Shown: positions 1 to 9,016, counted from the stretch's first letter. The stretch is DNA of 64,000 nt from SYFY01 sp031385325 (GCA_031385325.1 JANNBJ010000025.1:53993-117992); one strand, 5' to 3'. The notes: generated by a model not told the origin, from the letters alone. Numbers and translations are program-made.

Positions 1-2
1 GC

Positions 3-485
3 GCCGCTGAAGCGCATTTCCAGGAATATCTCAGCTCGCTGGAGTCATCGCTCGAGTCTGCGTATCTGTTTGGTGAAGTGGCGAGCATTGCCGACTTCAG
101 TGTCTATCACTGCCTGTGGTTTGTAGCAGGCAATCCGGTGAATGCACCGATGTTCGAGGATTGGCCGCGTGTGCAGGCGTACATGGCGCGTCTCAAGGCA
201 TTTGGCCACGGCAAGGTCACAACGATATCTGCTGCCGACGCCTTTGCAATCGGCAAACAGACCGAACCCCGTACTCCAGATGATGCGCGCGTGGATGCAC
301 GGCTTGCTGGCAAGCTTACGGCAGGCCAGAGCGTTGCGGTTTCGGCAACGGACTACGGTCGCAATCCCATCACCGGTTCATTGGTGAAGTGGACCTGCGA
401 AGAAATTGTCATCCTGCGCAGTGACCCTGAAGTTGGCAGCATCATGGTGCACTTCCCCAATACCGGGTTCGCGGTCAGCGGCTGA
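3..485 (+). CDS. Glutathione S-transferase family protein, C-terminal part (5' end outside window)
   Basis: The frame is open from base 3, so the gene begins upstream of the window; only the last 160 or so residues are seen. The segment ASIADFSVYHCLWF is the usual helical signature of the GST C-terminal domain, followed by the W-PRVQAYMARL helix. After it comes an extension of about 65 residues ending in VHFPNTGFAVSG, found in a subset of GST-like proteins. The thioredoxin-like glutathione-binding half is not visible, so the catalytic residue cannot be judged. It converges on hemH and the two coding ends overlap by 11 bases. Family assignment is good; substrate unknown. Confidence 0.8.
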   Translation, partial: AAEAHFQEYLSSLESSLESAYLFGEVASIADFSVYHCLWFVAGNPVNAPMFEDWPRVQAYMARLKAFGHGKVTTISAADAFAIGKQTEPRTPDDARVDARLAGKLTAGQSVAVSATDYGRNPITGSLVKWTCEEIVILRSDPEVGSIMVHFPNTGFAVSG

Positions 486-1563
486 GTGCTCGTGTGCACA
501 GGGTGGCTAACGTGGTCACCCATGCCGGATCGGCGTTCAGGCAAGGCACCAGGGTGAGTGATTCACCACCGGCTTCCATGAACGTGCGTCGGCCGGTTAT
601 CTCGATTTCTTCCAGCGTTTCCAGGTTGTCGGCAACAAACGCCGGACACACCACAGCCAGTCGTTTGACACCTCGTCCAGGCAGTTCCCGGAGCGTTGCA
701 TCCGTATAAGGCGCAAGCCACGGCAATCGACCGAGCCTTGACTGGTAAGAAATTGCCCAACGGTCTGGCGACAAACCAAGTGACTGCGCCAGCAAGGTGG
801 AAGTGACACGGGTCTGATGACGGTAGCAGGTGGCGTGTGCAGCCGAAGGAGTTTCGCAACAGGCGTCACCACGCAGGCAGTGCGTGCCGGTAGGGTCGGC
901 TTTGGTCATGTGGCGTTCCGGCAATCCATGGAAGCTCATCAGCAACAGATCGAAATTGTTGGGCAGCGCGCGATGGGTGACGTCTGCCAGCGCCGAGATA
1001 TAGTCAGGCTCCGCGAAAAACGGCTTCAGTTCGATCAACGTCATGTTGCCAGCCGCCTGGCGGGCGGCTTCGAAAGCAGTGGTAGTGGTTGAATCTGCAT
1101 ACTGGGGATACAGCGGGGCCACCAGCAGGCGTTCAACACCCTGTTTGCGAAGTGTTTCGATGGCGCTTCCGATCGAAGGTTCGCCGTAGCGCATGGCAAG
1201 CTTGATAGGCACGTCGACGAGAGCGGCAAGCTGGTCCCGCAGTACCGCCCCGTTTTGCAGCAACGGCGATCCGTAGCCATATTGATCCGGTGTCTGCCAG
1301 ACCTGTGCATACGCATGTGCGCTGCGTTTTGGTCGGGTCGGCAGGATGAACAGCGAGACGATCAACCGGCGGATGGGCCGTGGCACATCCAGCACGTGAC
1401 GATCCATGAGGAATTCATTGAGGTAACTGCGAACATCCCGAACTGCGGGTGACGCAGGTGAGCCTAGATTGATGAGCAGCACACCGTCCGTTTGCGAGTT
1501 CAGAACATGTCCTTGGTTGGTCCGGGGCGGTGCGATAGTATCCGCGGCCCCTGAGCCTGTCAT
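475..1563 (-). CDS. hemH: Ferrochelatase
   Basis: Inserts Fe2+ into protoporphyrin IX, the last step of protohaem synthesis, at the inner face of the membrane. The protein of 362 residues opens with DGVLLINLGSP and carries SFHGLPERH with the catalytic His at about 212, and the acidic ETLEEIE helix at about 315-321. An insert around residues 229-246 holds four cysteines (229, 235, 236, 246); related bacterial enzymes bind a [2Fe-2S] cluster, so a cluster is possible. The ATG at 1563 is chosen because the alternative at 1596 would run into hisH. The hisH start lies only 13 bases away on the other strand. Haem supply fits the four P450s in the window. Confidence 0.95.
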   Translation of the reverse strand: MTGSGAADTIAPPRTNQGHVLNSQTDGVLLINLGSPASPAVRDVRSYLNEFLMDRHVLDVPRPIRRLIVSLFILPTRPKRSAHAYAQVWQTPDQYGYGSPLLQNGAVLRDQLAALVDVPIKLAMRYGEPSIGSAIETLRKQGVERLLVAPLYPQYADSTTTTAFEAARQAAGNMTLIELKPFFAEPDYISALADVTHRALPNNFDLLLMSFHGLPERHMTKADPTGTHCLRGDACCETPSAAHATCYRHQTRVTSTLLAQSLGLSPDRWAISYQSRLGRLPWLAPYTDATLRELPGRGVKRLAVVCPAFVADNLETLEEIEITGRRTFMEAGGESLTLVPCLNADPAWVTTLATLCTRALSR

Positions 1564-1576
1564 GTGAGGAAACGCC

Positions 1577-2203
1577 GTGAACGCGACCGCCGCCATCGTC
1601 GACTACGACGCGGGTAATCTGCGCAGCGTACAACGGGCGTGTCATGAACTTGGACTGCATGCAGACATCGTTGGCGATCCGGACGCGCTGCGTGCCGCCA
1701 GCCGGGTGATCTTCCCCGGTGTGGGCGCGGCAGGCGCGGCGATGCAAAGCCTGAAGCGTCGTGGTCTCGATGAAGCCCTGATCGAGGTCATCGCTCGTGG
1801 AACACCCACTCTCGGCATTTGCCTGGGTCTGCAGATTTCCCTCGAATATTCCGAAGAGAACGACACCCGAACGCTGGGTCTTTTGCCCGGCAAGGTCCGC
1901 CGTTTCGAGTTGACAGACCCGCAGCTCAAGGTGCCGCACATGGGCTGGAACGAAGTGCGCGGTGTACGCGCCCATCCGCTGCTGGCCGGGCTCACCCCGG
2001 GGGATGAGTTTTATTACGTCCACGCCTACTTTCCTGATCCGGCCGACCGCAGTCAGATCTACGCCGTGAGTGACTACGAGCAGGAATTCGCCTGCGCGCT
2101 CGGGCGCGACAACTACTTCGCAACCCAGTTCCACCCGGAAAAGAGTGGTCGGGTTGGCTTGCGCCTGTTGAGCGCGTTTTCCACCTGGAGTGGCACGTGC
2201 TGA
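1577..2203 (+). CDS. hisH: Imidazole glycerol phosphate synthase, glutaminase subunit
   Basis: Class I glutamine amidotransferase that releases ammonia from glutamine and passes it through the HisF barrel in histidine synthesis. The catalytic triad is visible: Cys82 in GICLGLQ, and His186 and Glu188 in QFHPEKS; the PGVG oxyanion loop is near residue 47-50. Length 208 is normal. It starts with GTG, with GAGGA six bases upstream. It overlaps hisF by 7 bases, so the two are co-translated. The usual partners hisB and hisA are not next to it, which is unlike the common gammaproteobacterial hisBHAF order. Confidence 0.95.
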   Translation: MNATAAIVDYDAGNLRSVQRACHELGLHADIVGDPDALRAASRVIFPGVGAAGAAMQSLKRRGLDEALIEVIARGTPTLGICLGLQISLEYSEENDTRTLGLLPGKVRRFELTDPQLKVPHMGWNEVRGVRAHPLLAGLTPGDEFYYVHAYFPDPADRSQIYAVSDYEQEFACALGRDNYFATQFHPEKSGRVGLRLLSAFSTWSGTC

Positions 2204-2976
2204 GCAAACGTGTGATTGCCTGTCTTGATGTGCGCGATGGAAAACTCGCCAAGAGCGTGAAGTTTGTGGACACCAAGGACATTGGTGATCCCGTCCAGAA
2301 AGCCCGTGAGTACTACGAGGACGGTCTCGATGAACTGGTGTTCTACGACATCACCGCATCGAGCGATGCACGCAGCATCATGCTCGACGTGGTCGAGCGG
2401 GTGGCCGAACAGGTGTTCATACCCTTGTCAGTCGGCGGTGGGGTGCGCAGTGTTGGCGATGCCACCGACCTGCGGCTTGCGGGTGCGGAAAAGATCAACG
2501 TGAATTCTGCCGCCGTGCAACGTCCCGCGCTGATCAGCGAGTGTGCAGAAGCCATCGGCAATCAGAATATCGTGCTGTCGATGGACATCCGTCGTGTTGC
2601 CGTGAGCCTGCAGATTCCGTCCGGTTATGAGATTGTCATCAATGGTGGCCGCAAACCGATGGGTATCGATGCCCTGTGGTGGGCGAAAGAGGGTGAGCGA
2701 CTAGGCGCAGGGGAGCTGGTGGTGAATTCCATCGATGCTGATGGTACCCGTGAAGGTTACGAACTGACGCTGACCTCACGCATCTCGAAAGCGGTGCGTA
2801 TTCCTGTCATCGCCAGCGGTGGTGCAGGCAAGCCCGAACACCTCTACGAAGTATTGACCCAGGGCGCTGCCGATGCAGCACTGGTGGCCTCGATGGTGCA
2901 CTACGGCGACTATCGCGTGAGTGGCCTGAAACGTTATCTGCACGATCGTCACGTCAAAGTTCGAATGTCCTGGTGA
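2197..2976 (+). CDS. hisF: Imidazole glycerol phosphate synthase, cyclase subunit
   Basis: TIM-barrel partner of HisH; it condenses PRFAR with ammonia to give IGP and AICAR. The two catalytic aspartates fall exactly where expected, Asp11 in ACLDVRDG and Asp130 in SMDIRR, and Lys19 is kept, so the enzyme should be active. The phosphate loops VGGGVRS and ASGGAG are present. Length 259 is normal. It is the second gene of a hisH-hisF pair and is followed after 7 bases by a quinone oxidoreductase gene, so the transcript probably continues. Confidence 0.95.
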   Translation: MLSKRVIACLDVRDGKLAKSVKFVDTKDIGDPVQKAREYYEDGLDELVFYDITASSDARSIMLDVVERVAEQVFIPLSVGGGVRSVGDATDLRLAGAEKINVNSAAVQRPALISECAEAIGNQNIVLSMDIRRVAVSLQIPSGYEIVINGGRKPMGIDALWWAKEGERLGAGELVVNSIDADGTREGYELTLTSRISKAVRIPVIASGGAGKPEHLYEVLTQGAADAALVASMVHYGDYRVSGLKRYLHDRHVKVRMSW

Positions 2977-2983
2977 GGAACTC

Positions 2984-3955
2984 ATGAAAGCGATACTTGT
3001 TGAAGGCGCAAAGCTGGTTTGGGGTGACACCGAGCGACCCGCACTGGGGGCCGGTCAGGTTCGCATTGCGGTGCACGCAAGCGCGGTGAATCGCGCAGAC
3101 CTGGTCCAGCGCACCGGTGGATATCCGCCGCCGGCTGGAGCGAGTCCGATCCTTGGTCTGGAATGTTCAGGCGTCGTCCTTGAGATTGGCGACAACGTCA
3201 TGCGCGTCAAGCCCGGGGATCGTGTGTGCGCGCTGCTGGCGGGTGGTGGTTATGCCGAAGAAGTGGTGGTGCCGGCCGGCCAGGTGCTGAAGATGCCGTC
3301 CAATCTGTCCTTTGTTGAAGCTGCGGCGTTGCCGGAAGTGTTTGCGACGGCTTATCTCAACCTCTACATGGAAGGTGGGTTGCAGCGAGGCGAGCGTGTG
3401 TTGATTCACGCTGGTGCTTCCGGCGTTGGCACCTCGGCCATCCAGTTGTGCAAGAGCACCTTCAATCCGTCCTTTGTCACGGTAAGTGGCCAGCGCAAGA
3501 TCGATGCCTGTGTCGCGCTAGGTGCCGACGGTGGTCACGATCGGGCCAGCGGCAGCTTTGTGGAAGCGGTACAAGGATGGAGCGGCAAGGAAGGGGTTCA
3601 GGTAGTGCTTGATCCGGTGGCGGCTGCCTACTTCGCAGACAATCTGAAAGTGATGTCGATCGATTCCCGCCTGGTACTGATCGGCATGATGGGTGGTGCG
3701 AACGTCGATACCAATCTGGGATTGATCCTGATGAAGCGGGTCAAAGTCATCGGGTCGACGCTGCGTGCCCGCAGCATTGCCTACAAGTCATCGGTGATGG
3801 ACGGATTGCTGCGCGACGTGTGGCCACGCATCGAAGCGGGCAGTATCAAGGCCATCGTCGAGGCCGTGATTCCCATGCAGAACGCGGCGCAGGCGCACGA
3901 CCTGATCGCCGGTAACGACACCATTGGCAAGGTCGTGCTGGAGCTGGCCCGGTAG
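2984..3955 (+). CDS. NAD(P)H quinone oxidoreductase, PIG3-like MDR family
   Basis: A zinc-independent medium-chain dehydrogenase/reductase of 323 residues. The nucleotide-binding turn GASGVGTSAIQL is at residues 144-155 and the N-terminal GroES-like domain has HASAVNRADL and GLECSGVV. No structural-zinc cysteine cluster is seen, in keeping with the quinone oxidoreductase branch. Such enzymes reduce quinones or other electrophilic carbonyl and enone compounds with NADPH. It follows hisF by 7 bases and ends at a hairpin. Its link to histidine synthesis is only positional. Confidence 0.88.
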   Translation: MKAILVEGAKLVWGDTERPALGAGQVRIAVHASAVNRADLVQRTGGYPPPAGASPILGLECSGVVLEIGDNVMRVKPGDRVCALLAGGGYAEEVVVPAGQVLKMPSNLSFVEAAALPEVFATAYLNLYMEGGLQRGERVLIHAGASGVGTSAIQLCKSTFNPSFVTVSGQRKIDACVALGADGGHDRASGSFVEAVQGWSGKEGVQVVLDPVAAAYFADNLKVMSIDSRLVLIGMMGGANVDTNLGLILMKRVKVIGSTLRARSIAYKSSVMDGLLRDVWPRIEAGSIKAIVEAVIPMQNAAQAHDLIAGNDTIGKVVLELAR

Positions 3956-3981
3956 GCGCGATCTCCCATCAGGAGGCGCGC
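3956..3981. terminator. Hairpin between convergent genes
   Basis: An imperfect stem pairs GCGCG..CTCC (3956-3966) with GGAG.CGCGC (3972-3981) around a 5-base loop, directly after the stop of the quinone oxidoreductase gene. There is no T-tract, so it is either a weak terminator or an RNA-end stabiliser serving both converging transcripts. Confidence 0.4.
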
Positions 3982-4014
3982 TCCCAAAGGAAAGACACCC
4001 AGCAGGAATTCTGC

Positions 4015-5109
4015 TTACTCAACCGACAGCACGTGCCCGACGGCAGGCAAGTTGCGGCCACTGACGACTTCCGCCCACACAGATTCAACGGCGCTTTGCC
4101 CCACGCCGTATTGAACAACGATCCAACTCGCTGAAGCATCCAGGAAGGGCTGCCATACCTTTGCCAGCGCCGCTTCCATTCCGCCATCTCCCCACTGCGA
4201 GCGGCGTTGTTCGATGTGACCCGGTGCGAAGAAGGGCGACGGTCGTGGACCTGCCAGGGTTGTAGTCCCACGCAACGCCTGCCAATGGGTCGCACCGACC
4301 TGACAGCTGTACTTCAGATCCGCGTCCAGCCAGTTATGGACGGCAGCCAGCGCACTTCGATTTCCGGCCATGTCGACGATGACTGAAGGCGCCCGAGTGA
4401 GCGACTCGATCTCGTGGTAACCGAGAATCTCGTCATAGCAGCTGGTGCCTGCCACAAAGGCGCGATTGTCGCTCCCCGTCAGGCCAATGACGCGAATCCC
4501 GCTTTTGCGCTGCGTCTTGAGCAGCCATGCCAGACCCAGCGATGTCTTGGATGAGGCGCTGGTCAGGATGATCTGCCTTGCGTCGAAAAACGAGTTCATG
4601 GCAAGGAAGTCATCGAGAAGGAATGACGTGGTAAACAAAGGCCGATACAGCATCTGCACGCCTTCCGTATCGGCACGCCAGGCCGGATCGTTCTGCACAC
4701 GGGTGTACTGGTTGTATACCACTGCGAGATGTTGTCTGTGGTCGCTCACATCGCGCAAGCCGCGTGGACTGACCCTGCCAGCCTTGATGACGAGATGACT
4801 CGACATGGGGAAATAGCCATACAGACGCTCTCCTTCTGCAACGTCGGCATGATTGGACGCCACAACGTCCGCGAACCCCCAAACCGGCACACGCCCGAAA
4901 CCCGCCGGCGCTGGAAAGAAATCCCAGTACTTCATGCTGTCACCCGCCACTGCATAGGTGACGTTGTTGGCGGTCAGGGCGAAACGATCAACACGCAACA
5001 ACACCTCATCCGGGCCCAGTGTCGTCCGCAGGGGTGAGGTTTCCCAGGAGCTTGCAGCGAGGTTGTCCCGCCGCACCAGAAAGTCCACTGCATTGATGGT
5101 GTCGCGCAT
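4015..5109 (-). CDS. DUF2855 family protein
   Basis: A protein of 364 residues that reads like the DUF2855 family, distantly related to the medium-chain dehydrogenase fold. Visible family-like segments are LLRVDRFALTANNVTYA near residue 40, a W-F-PAPAGFGRVPVWGFA stretch near 65-85, and a LTSASSKTSLGLAWLL segment that takes the place of a nucleotide-binding turn near 185-200. Function is not established for the family. It stands alone, convergent with the hisHF unit and divergent from the hydrolase/acyl-CoA dehydrogenase operon, so a role in redox handling of a catabolic intermediate is only a guess. Confidence 0.8.
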   Translation of the reverse strand: MRDTINAVDFLVRRDNLAASSWETSPLRTTLGPDEVLLRVDRFALTANNVTYAVAGDSMKYWDFFPAPAGFGRVPVWGFADVVASNHADVAEGERLYGYFPMSSHLVIKAGRVSPRGLRDVSDHRQHLAVVYNQYTRVQNDPAWRADTEGVQMLYRPLFTTSFLLDDFLAMNSFFDARQIILTSASSKTSLGLAWLLKTQRKSGIRVIGLTGSDNRAFVAGTSCYDEILGYHEIESLTRAPSVIVDMAGNRSALAAVHNWLDADLKYSCQVGATHWQALRGTTTLAGPRPSPFFAPGHIEQRRSQWGDGGMEAALAKVWQPFLDASASWIVVQYGVGQSAVESVWAEVVSGRNLPAVGHVLSVE

Positions 5110-5272
5110 GACTCTACTCCGAAGTGCATTCCAGACAGACCGGGCAGTCTAGCCGTTTTGGATGCATCCCGAAGCGCTCGTGTGTATCTTCTCAAGGAGA
5201 GCCAGGAGTTCCGACGCTGATCGGACTGAATAGCCAGAGTTTTTGGAACTGGACGCAGGGGAGGGCAGCCGA

Positions 5273-6523
5273 ATGGCAACAGACAAGCGGATGAACGCAG
5301 CCCAGTGGGCGCAGGCGTGCACGGCCGATGGAGAATTCAAGCTGGCAGCCCGTCACTGGACCGGTGGGTTGCGATTACGAATCGGCGATGAAGCACTGGA
5401 ACTGGTGGTCCAGGATGGCGTTGTTAACACGACCTCCGGCACTGCAGTCGGAGACTGGGTGGAGTACACCGGCACCGCTGGAGTCTGGACTGAAATCCTC
5501 GCGCCGGTTCCATCTCGTTTCAACAATGATCTGATCGCCAACATGAGCACGCTGGGTGGTTTGCGAGTTGCCGGTGATCCGTTGACGATTGCGCAGTACT
5601 ACGGTGCGATCATGCGAGCGGTGGAACTGCTTCGCAATGGTGCGCGAGTGGACGCCCCTCGGCGCGAACCTGTTGAAGGTTCATTTGATGCTCCGATGGG
5701 TCGTTACGTACACATCAATCTGCAGGGACATGACCATCGGCTGTACTACGAGGAAGCCGGGCAGGGTATCCCGTTGCTGCTCCAGCACACGGCGGGTTGT
5801 CATGGCAGTCAGTGGCGGCATCTTTTCGAAAACCCGCAGATCACCAATCGCTTTCGGCTGATCGCCTATGATCTGCCGATGCATGGCAAGTCGTTGCCCC
5901 CGACAACGAAGGACTGGTGGGCCGAACCCTATCATCTGAAAGGGGGCTTCCTGCGCAGTGTTCCTGTGGGTCTGGCGCGAGTTCTGAAACTGGATCGTCC
6001 GGTGTTCATGGGCTGTTCGGTGGGTGGGCTGCTGGCGCTGGATCTGGCGCACAAGCATGCCGACACATTCAGGGCCGTGATCTCGGTGGAAGGCGCATTG
6101 CGCATCGGCGGTGAGCTGGCAAGTCTGGGCCTGCTGTATCACCCCCAGGTCAGTAACGAGTACAAGGCTCGGCTTATGGATGGTCTGATGGCGCCTCAGT
6201 CGCCACTGGCGTTACGCCGGGAAACCAGTTTTGTCTACGCCAGCGGCTGGCCAGCGTCGTTCCTCGGTGATCTGAGCTATTACATCGAGGAGTTTGATCT
6301 CACCAGTGTTGCCCACGAGATCGACACTGGTCGGGTTGCTGTCCACATTCTCTCCGGTGAGTACGATCACAGTGGCCGCAGCGAACTCGGGCAGGCTGCG
6401 CACGCCGCCATTCGTGGTTCAACGTGGCAGCAGATGCAGAGCGTTGGCCACTTTCCGATGTCGGAAAATCCGGCGGTCTTCATGCAGTACCTGCAACCCA
6501 TATTGGAGACCATCAAGTCGTGA
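5273..6523 (+). CDS. Alpha/beta hydrolase with N-terminal SCP2-like domain
   Basis: The C-terminal 260 residues are an alpha/beta hydrolase: nucleophile Ser249 in GCSVGG, acid near Asp365 in LSGEYDHS and His393 in VGHFPMS. Residues 1 to about 130 form a separate domain (ARHWTGGLRLRIGDE, then a helix-rich part) that resembles the small SCP2-like lipid-binding regions seen in some hydrolases; that match is by eye. The ATG at 5273 is preferred over an upstream TTG at 5243 because GGGGAGGG sits just before it. The stop overlaps the next start by 4 bases, tying it to two acyl-CoA dehydrogenases. It likely cleaves an ester, C-C or thioester bond of a lipid-like substrate. Confidence 0.82.
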   Translation: MATDKRMNAAQWAQACTADGEFKLAARHWTGGLRLRIGDEALELVVQDGVVNTTSGTAVGDWVEYTGTAGVWTEILAPVPSRFNNDLIANMSTLGGLRVAGDPLTIAQYYGAIMRAVELLRNGARVDAPRREPVEGSFDAPMGRYVHINLQGHDHRLYYEEAGQGIPLLLQHTAGCHGSQWRHLFENPQITNRFRLIAYDLPMHGKSLPPTTKDWWAEPYHLKGGFLRSVPVGLARVLKLDRPVFMGCSVGGLLALDLAHKHADTFRAVISVEGALRIGGELASLGLLYHPQVSNEYKARLMDGLMAPQSPLALRRETSFVYASGWPASFLGDLSYYIEEFDLTSVAHEIDTGRVAVHILSGEYDHSGRSELGQAAHAAIRGSTWQQMQSVGHFPMSENPAVFMQYLQPILETIKS

Positions 6524-7674
6524 GTGGATCTATCGCCTTTGCCCACTCGGAAGAGCAGACACTCTTTCGCGATTCCCTGCGTCGTTTCCTTGATGCCACA
6601 TCGCCCACCTCGCGGGTGCGTCAGGTGATGGACAGCGAATCGGGATTCGATGCTGATCTGTGGAAGCGCATGACAGACGAACTCGCATTGCCTGGCATCG
6701 GCATTGCAGAAGCCTGCGGTGGCGCTGGATTTGGCTGGACAGAAGTCTGCATCGCCATGGAAGAATTTGGCCGCACGCTGTGCCCAAGCCCGTTCATGGC
6801 ATCGTCCGTGCTCTCGATGGCGGCGCTCCACAGCATGGCACCTAAAAGCGGAGCGACCCTGTTATCGGCCATTGCCAGCGGCGCAGAACACTGTGCACTG
6901 GCGGCCCAGGAGGCGAAGGGACAGTGGGACTTTGATGCTTGGGCTTGCCAGGCAACACCCGCAGGCGCAAGTCCTGAAGACCAAGCCTGGAAGCTGGATG
7001 GCGTGAAGCATCTTGTTGTCGACGGCGGTCAGGCAACCACGCTGCTGGTGATTGCACGGCAGGCTGGACAACTCGCGTTGTATGCCGTCGACCCGAACGC
7101 ACCTGGGCTGACGCGCAAATCCCTGAAAGTGATCGACCCGACCAGGCGTCTGGCACAGATCACGTTCGTAGCCACCCCTGCACGCCGGCTGGGTGATGCC
7201 GGTGCAGACAACACAGGGCTCGAACGCACGCTGGATCTTGCCGCGATCGCGCTAGCCAATGAAATGGTGGGTGGCATGAACAGGCTGTTCGCCGACGCGC
7301 TGGCCTACACCAAGCTGCGTGTGCAGTTCGGCCGCAACATTGCTTCGTTCCAGGCCATCAAACATCGCATGGCAGAGCTGTTGATCCAGGTCGAGCTGTC
7401 AAAGTCAGCGGCCTGGTATGCCGCGTCCGCAGTCGATGCTGGTGTGGACAACCTGAGTTATCTCGCGAGCCTTGCGAAGTCGATGACGAGTGACGCCTAC
7501 CTGCTGGCCGCTCAGGAGGCCATCCAGCTGCACGGTGGAATCGGTTTTACCTGGGATAACGACACCCATCTGTGGTTCAAACGGGCGAAGAGTTCAGAAG
7601 TGTTCCTCGGCACTCCGGCCTGGCATCGGGAACGCATGATCCGGTCGATGGAAAAAACTGGAGCACGGCCATGA
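6520..7674 (+). CDS. Acyl-CoA dehydrogenase (first of an overlapping pair)
   Basis: FAD-dependent acyl-CoA dehydrogenase of 384 residues. The N-terminal helical domain starts FAHSEEQTLFRDSLRRFL, the middle is divergent, and the C-terminal helical domain carries LHGGIGFTW at 337-345, typical of this fold. The GTG at 6520 is chosen because it overlaps the preceding stop as GTGA; longer readings would run into the hydrolase. The next gene starts inside its stop codon. Adjacent pairs of diverged acyl-CoA dehydrogenases often form alpha2beta2 enzymes acting on steroid side chains or branched acids; that is inference here. Confidence 0.88.
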   Translation: MSGSIAFAHSEEQTLFRDSLRRFLDATSPTSRVRQVMDSESGFDADLWKRMTDELALPGIGIAEACGGAGFGWTEVCIAMEEFGRTLCPSPFMASSVLSMAALHSMAPKSGATLLSAIASGAEHCALAAQEAKGQWDFDAWACQATPAGASPEDQAWKLDGVKHLVVDGGQATTLLVIARQAGQLALYAVDPNAPGLTRKSLKVIDPTRRLAQITFVATPARRLGDAGADNTGLERTLDLAAIALANEMVGGMNRLFADALAYTKLRVQFGRNIASFQAIKHRMAELLIQVELSKSAAWYAASAVDAGVDNLSYLASLAKSMTSDAYLLAAQEAIQLHGGIGFTWDNDTHLWFKRAKSSEVFLGTPAWHRERMIRSMEKTGARP

Positions 7675-8927
7675 GCACATCGGATGTGGAAGCAGTTCGT
7701 CTGGAAGTTCGCAGCTGGCTTGAAGCCAACTGGAACCCGGACACGGCGCTGATCGAATGGCGTAACAAGCTGGTGGACTCCGGATGGGGCATGCCGGAAT
7801 GGCCCGAGGCCTGGTACGGCCGCGGTTATTCCGCGGAACTGGTGCGCGTGGTGGAGCAGGAATTCGGCCGCATCGGCGCGGTCTCCGGCGCCAAGGCCGG
7901 CATTCGACTGCTCGCCGCCGCCACACTGCTGGAACATGGCACCGATAACCACAAACGCGCGTGGCTGCGACGCATCATTACCGGTGAGGACACGTGGTGT
8001 CAGCTGTTCAGCGAACCCGGTAGTGGTTCCGATCTCGCCGGTGCAACAACACGGGCGGATCTTCGGGGCGACGAATGGATCATCAATGGCCAGAAAGTCT
8101 GGACCACCAGTGCGCACCATGCCAACTGGGGTCTGCTGCTGGCCCGCACCGACTGGGATGCACCCAAACACAAGGGATTGACCTTCTTCGTGATCAACAT
8201 GCATCAACCCGGTGTGGTAGTGCATCCCCTCAAACAAATGAACGGACACGCGTCATTCAATCAGGTGTTCATCACCGATGCTGTTGTGTCGCGGGAACAT
8301 CAGGTCAGTCAGATCGGCAATGGCTGGGCCGTGGCCATGACGACGCTTGCACATGAACGACGGCGCGCCGATGGCCTTCGATCCGGCAGTTCGGATGTGG
8401 ATCGCAGCAGTCTGCGCCGCGGCCGCATTCACGACGAAGAGGACGCCGAGAATCTGACCGTGTTGGCCCCATACACCTGGTACCCACAGCGAGCGGGACG
8501 CACCGATCTGGCGTTGCCGCAGGCACTCTCCAGCGGTCGCATAACGGATCCGGTAGTGCGTCAGGAACTGGCGCGTCTGCTGGGCATGTCGAGCGCAGCA
8601 GAATGGACCGCACGACGAGCGCGCGCCGCGCAACAAGCCGGCAAACCGCAGGGGCCGGAAGGATCACTCGGCAAACTGGCGGCCAGCCATGTTGCCCGCC
8701 AGGCTCAGAAGGTCCACACGCTGATTGCGGATGGTGACGCCATGCTTGCGGGTGAAGACAGCCCTCTGCACGGGATCATCGCCGAGATCCTGTTGTCGGT
8801 GCCTGCAGTCTCCATCGCCGGTGGCACGGATGAGATCCAGCGCAACATCATTGCAGAGCGTGTTCTGGAGATGCCAAAGGAACCGCGGTTTGATGATGGG
8901 CCGTTCAGGGATATTCCGAGGAATTGA
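7671..8927 (+). CDS. Acyl-CoA dehydrogenase (second of an overlapping pair)
   Basis: A 418-residue acyl-CoA dehydrogenase with the FAD/substrate signature QLFSEPGSGSDLAG and the C-terminal AGGTDEIQRNII at 383-394, both standard. An insert of roughly 70 residues between about 230 and 300 (rich in Arg, Asp and Ser) is longer than in short-chain enzymes. Start ATG overlaps the previous stop as ATGA, so it is translationally coupled. Together with its neighbour and the SCP2/hydrolase it forms a three-gene operon for oxidation of a CoA-activated substrate. It converges with a P450 gene. Confidence 0.9.
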   Translation: MSTSDVEAVRLEVRSWLEANWNPDTALIEWRNKLVDSGWGMPEWPEAWYGRGYSAELVRVVEQEFGRIGAVSGAKAGIRLLAAATLLEHGTDNHKRAWLRRIITGEDTWCQLFSEPGSGSDLAGATTRADLRGDEWIINGQKVWTTSAHHANWGLLLARTDWDAPKHKGLTFFVINMHQPGVVVHPLKQMNGHASFNQVFITDAVVSREHQVSQIGNGWAVAMTTLAHERRRADGLRSGSSDVDRSSLRRGRIHDEEDAENLTVLAPYTWYPQRAGRTDLALPQALSSGRITDPVVRQELARLLGMSSAAEWTARRARAAQQAGKPQGPEGSLGKLAASHVARQAQKVHTLIADGDAMLAGEDSPLHGIIAEILLSVPAVSIAGGTDEIQRNIIAERVLEMPKEPRFDDGPFRDIPRN

Positions 8928-9016
8928 CGCGGTCCGACCGTCGGCGACTCTGACAAACGCACCAGCGCCAAATCAGAAACCTGAGTGACCGGTAAGATCG
9001 AGTCTCAACGATGCGT

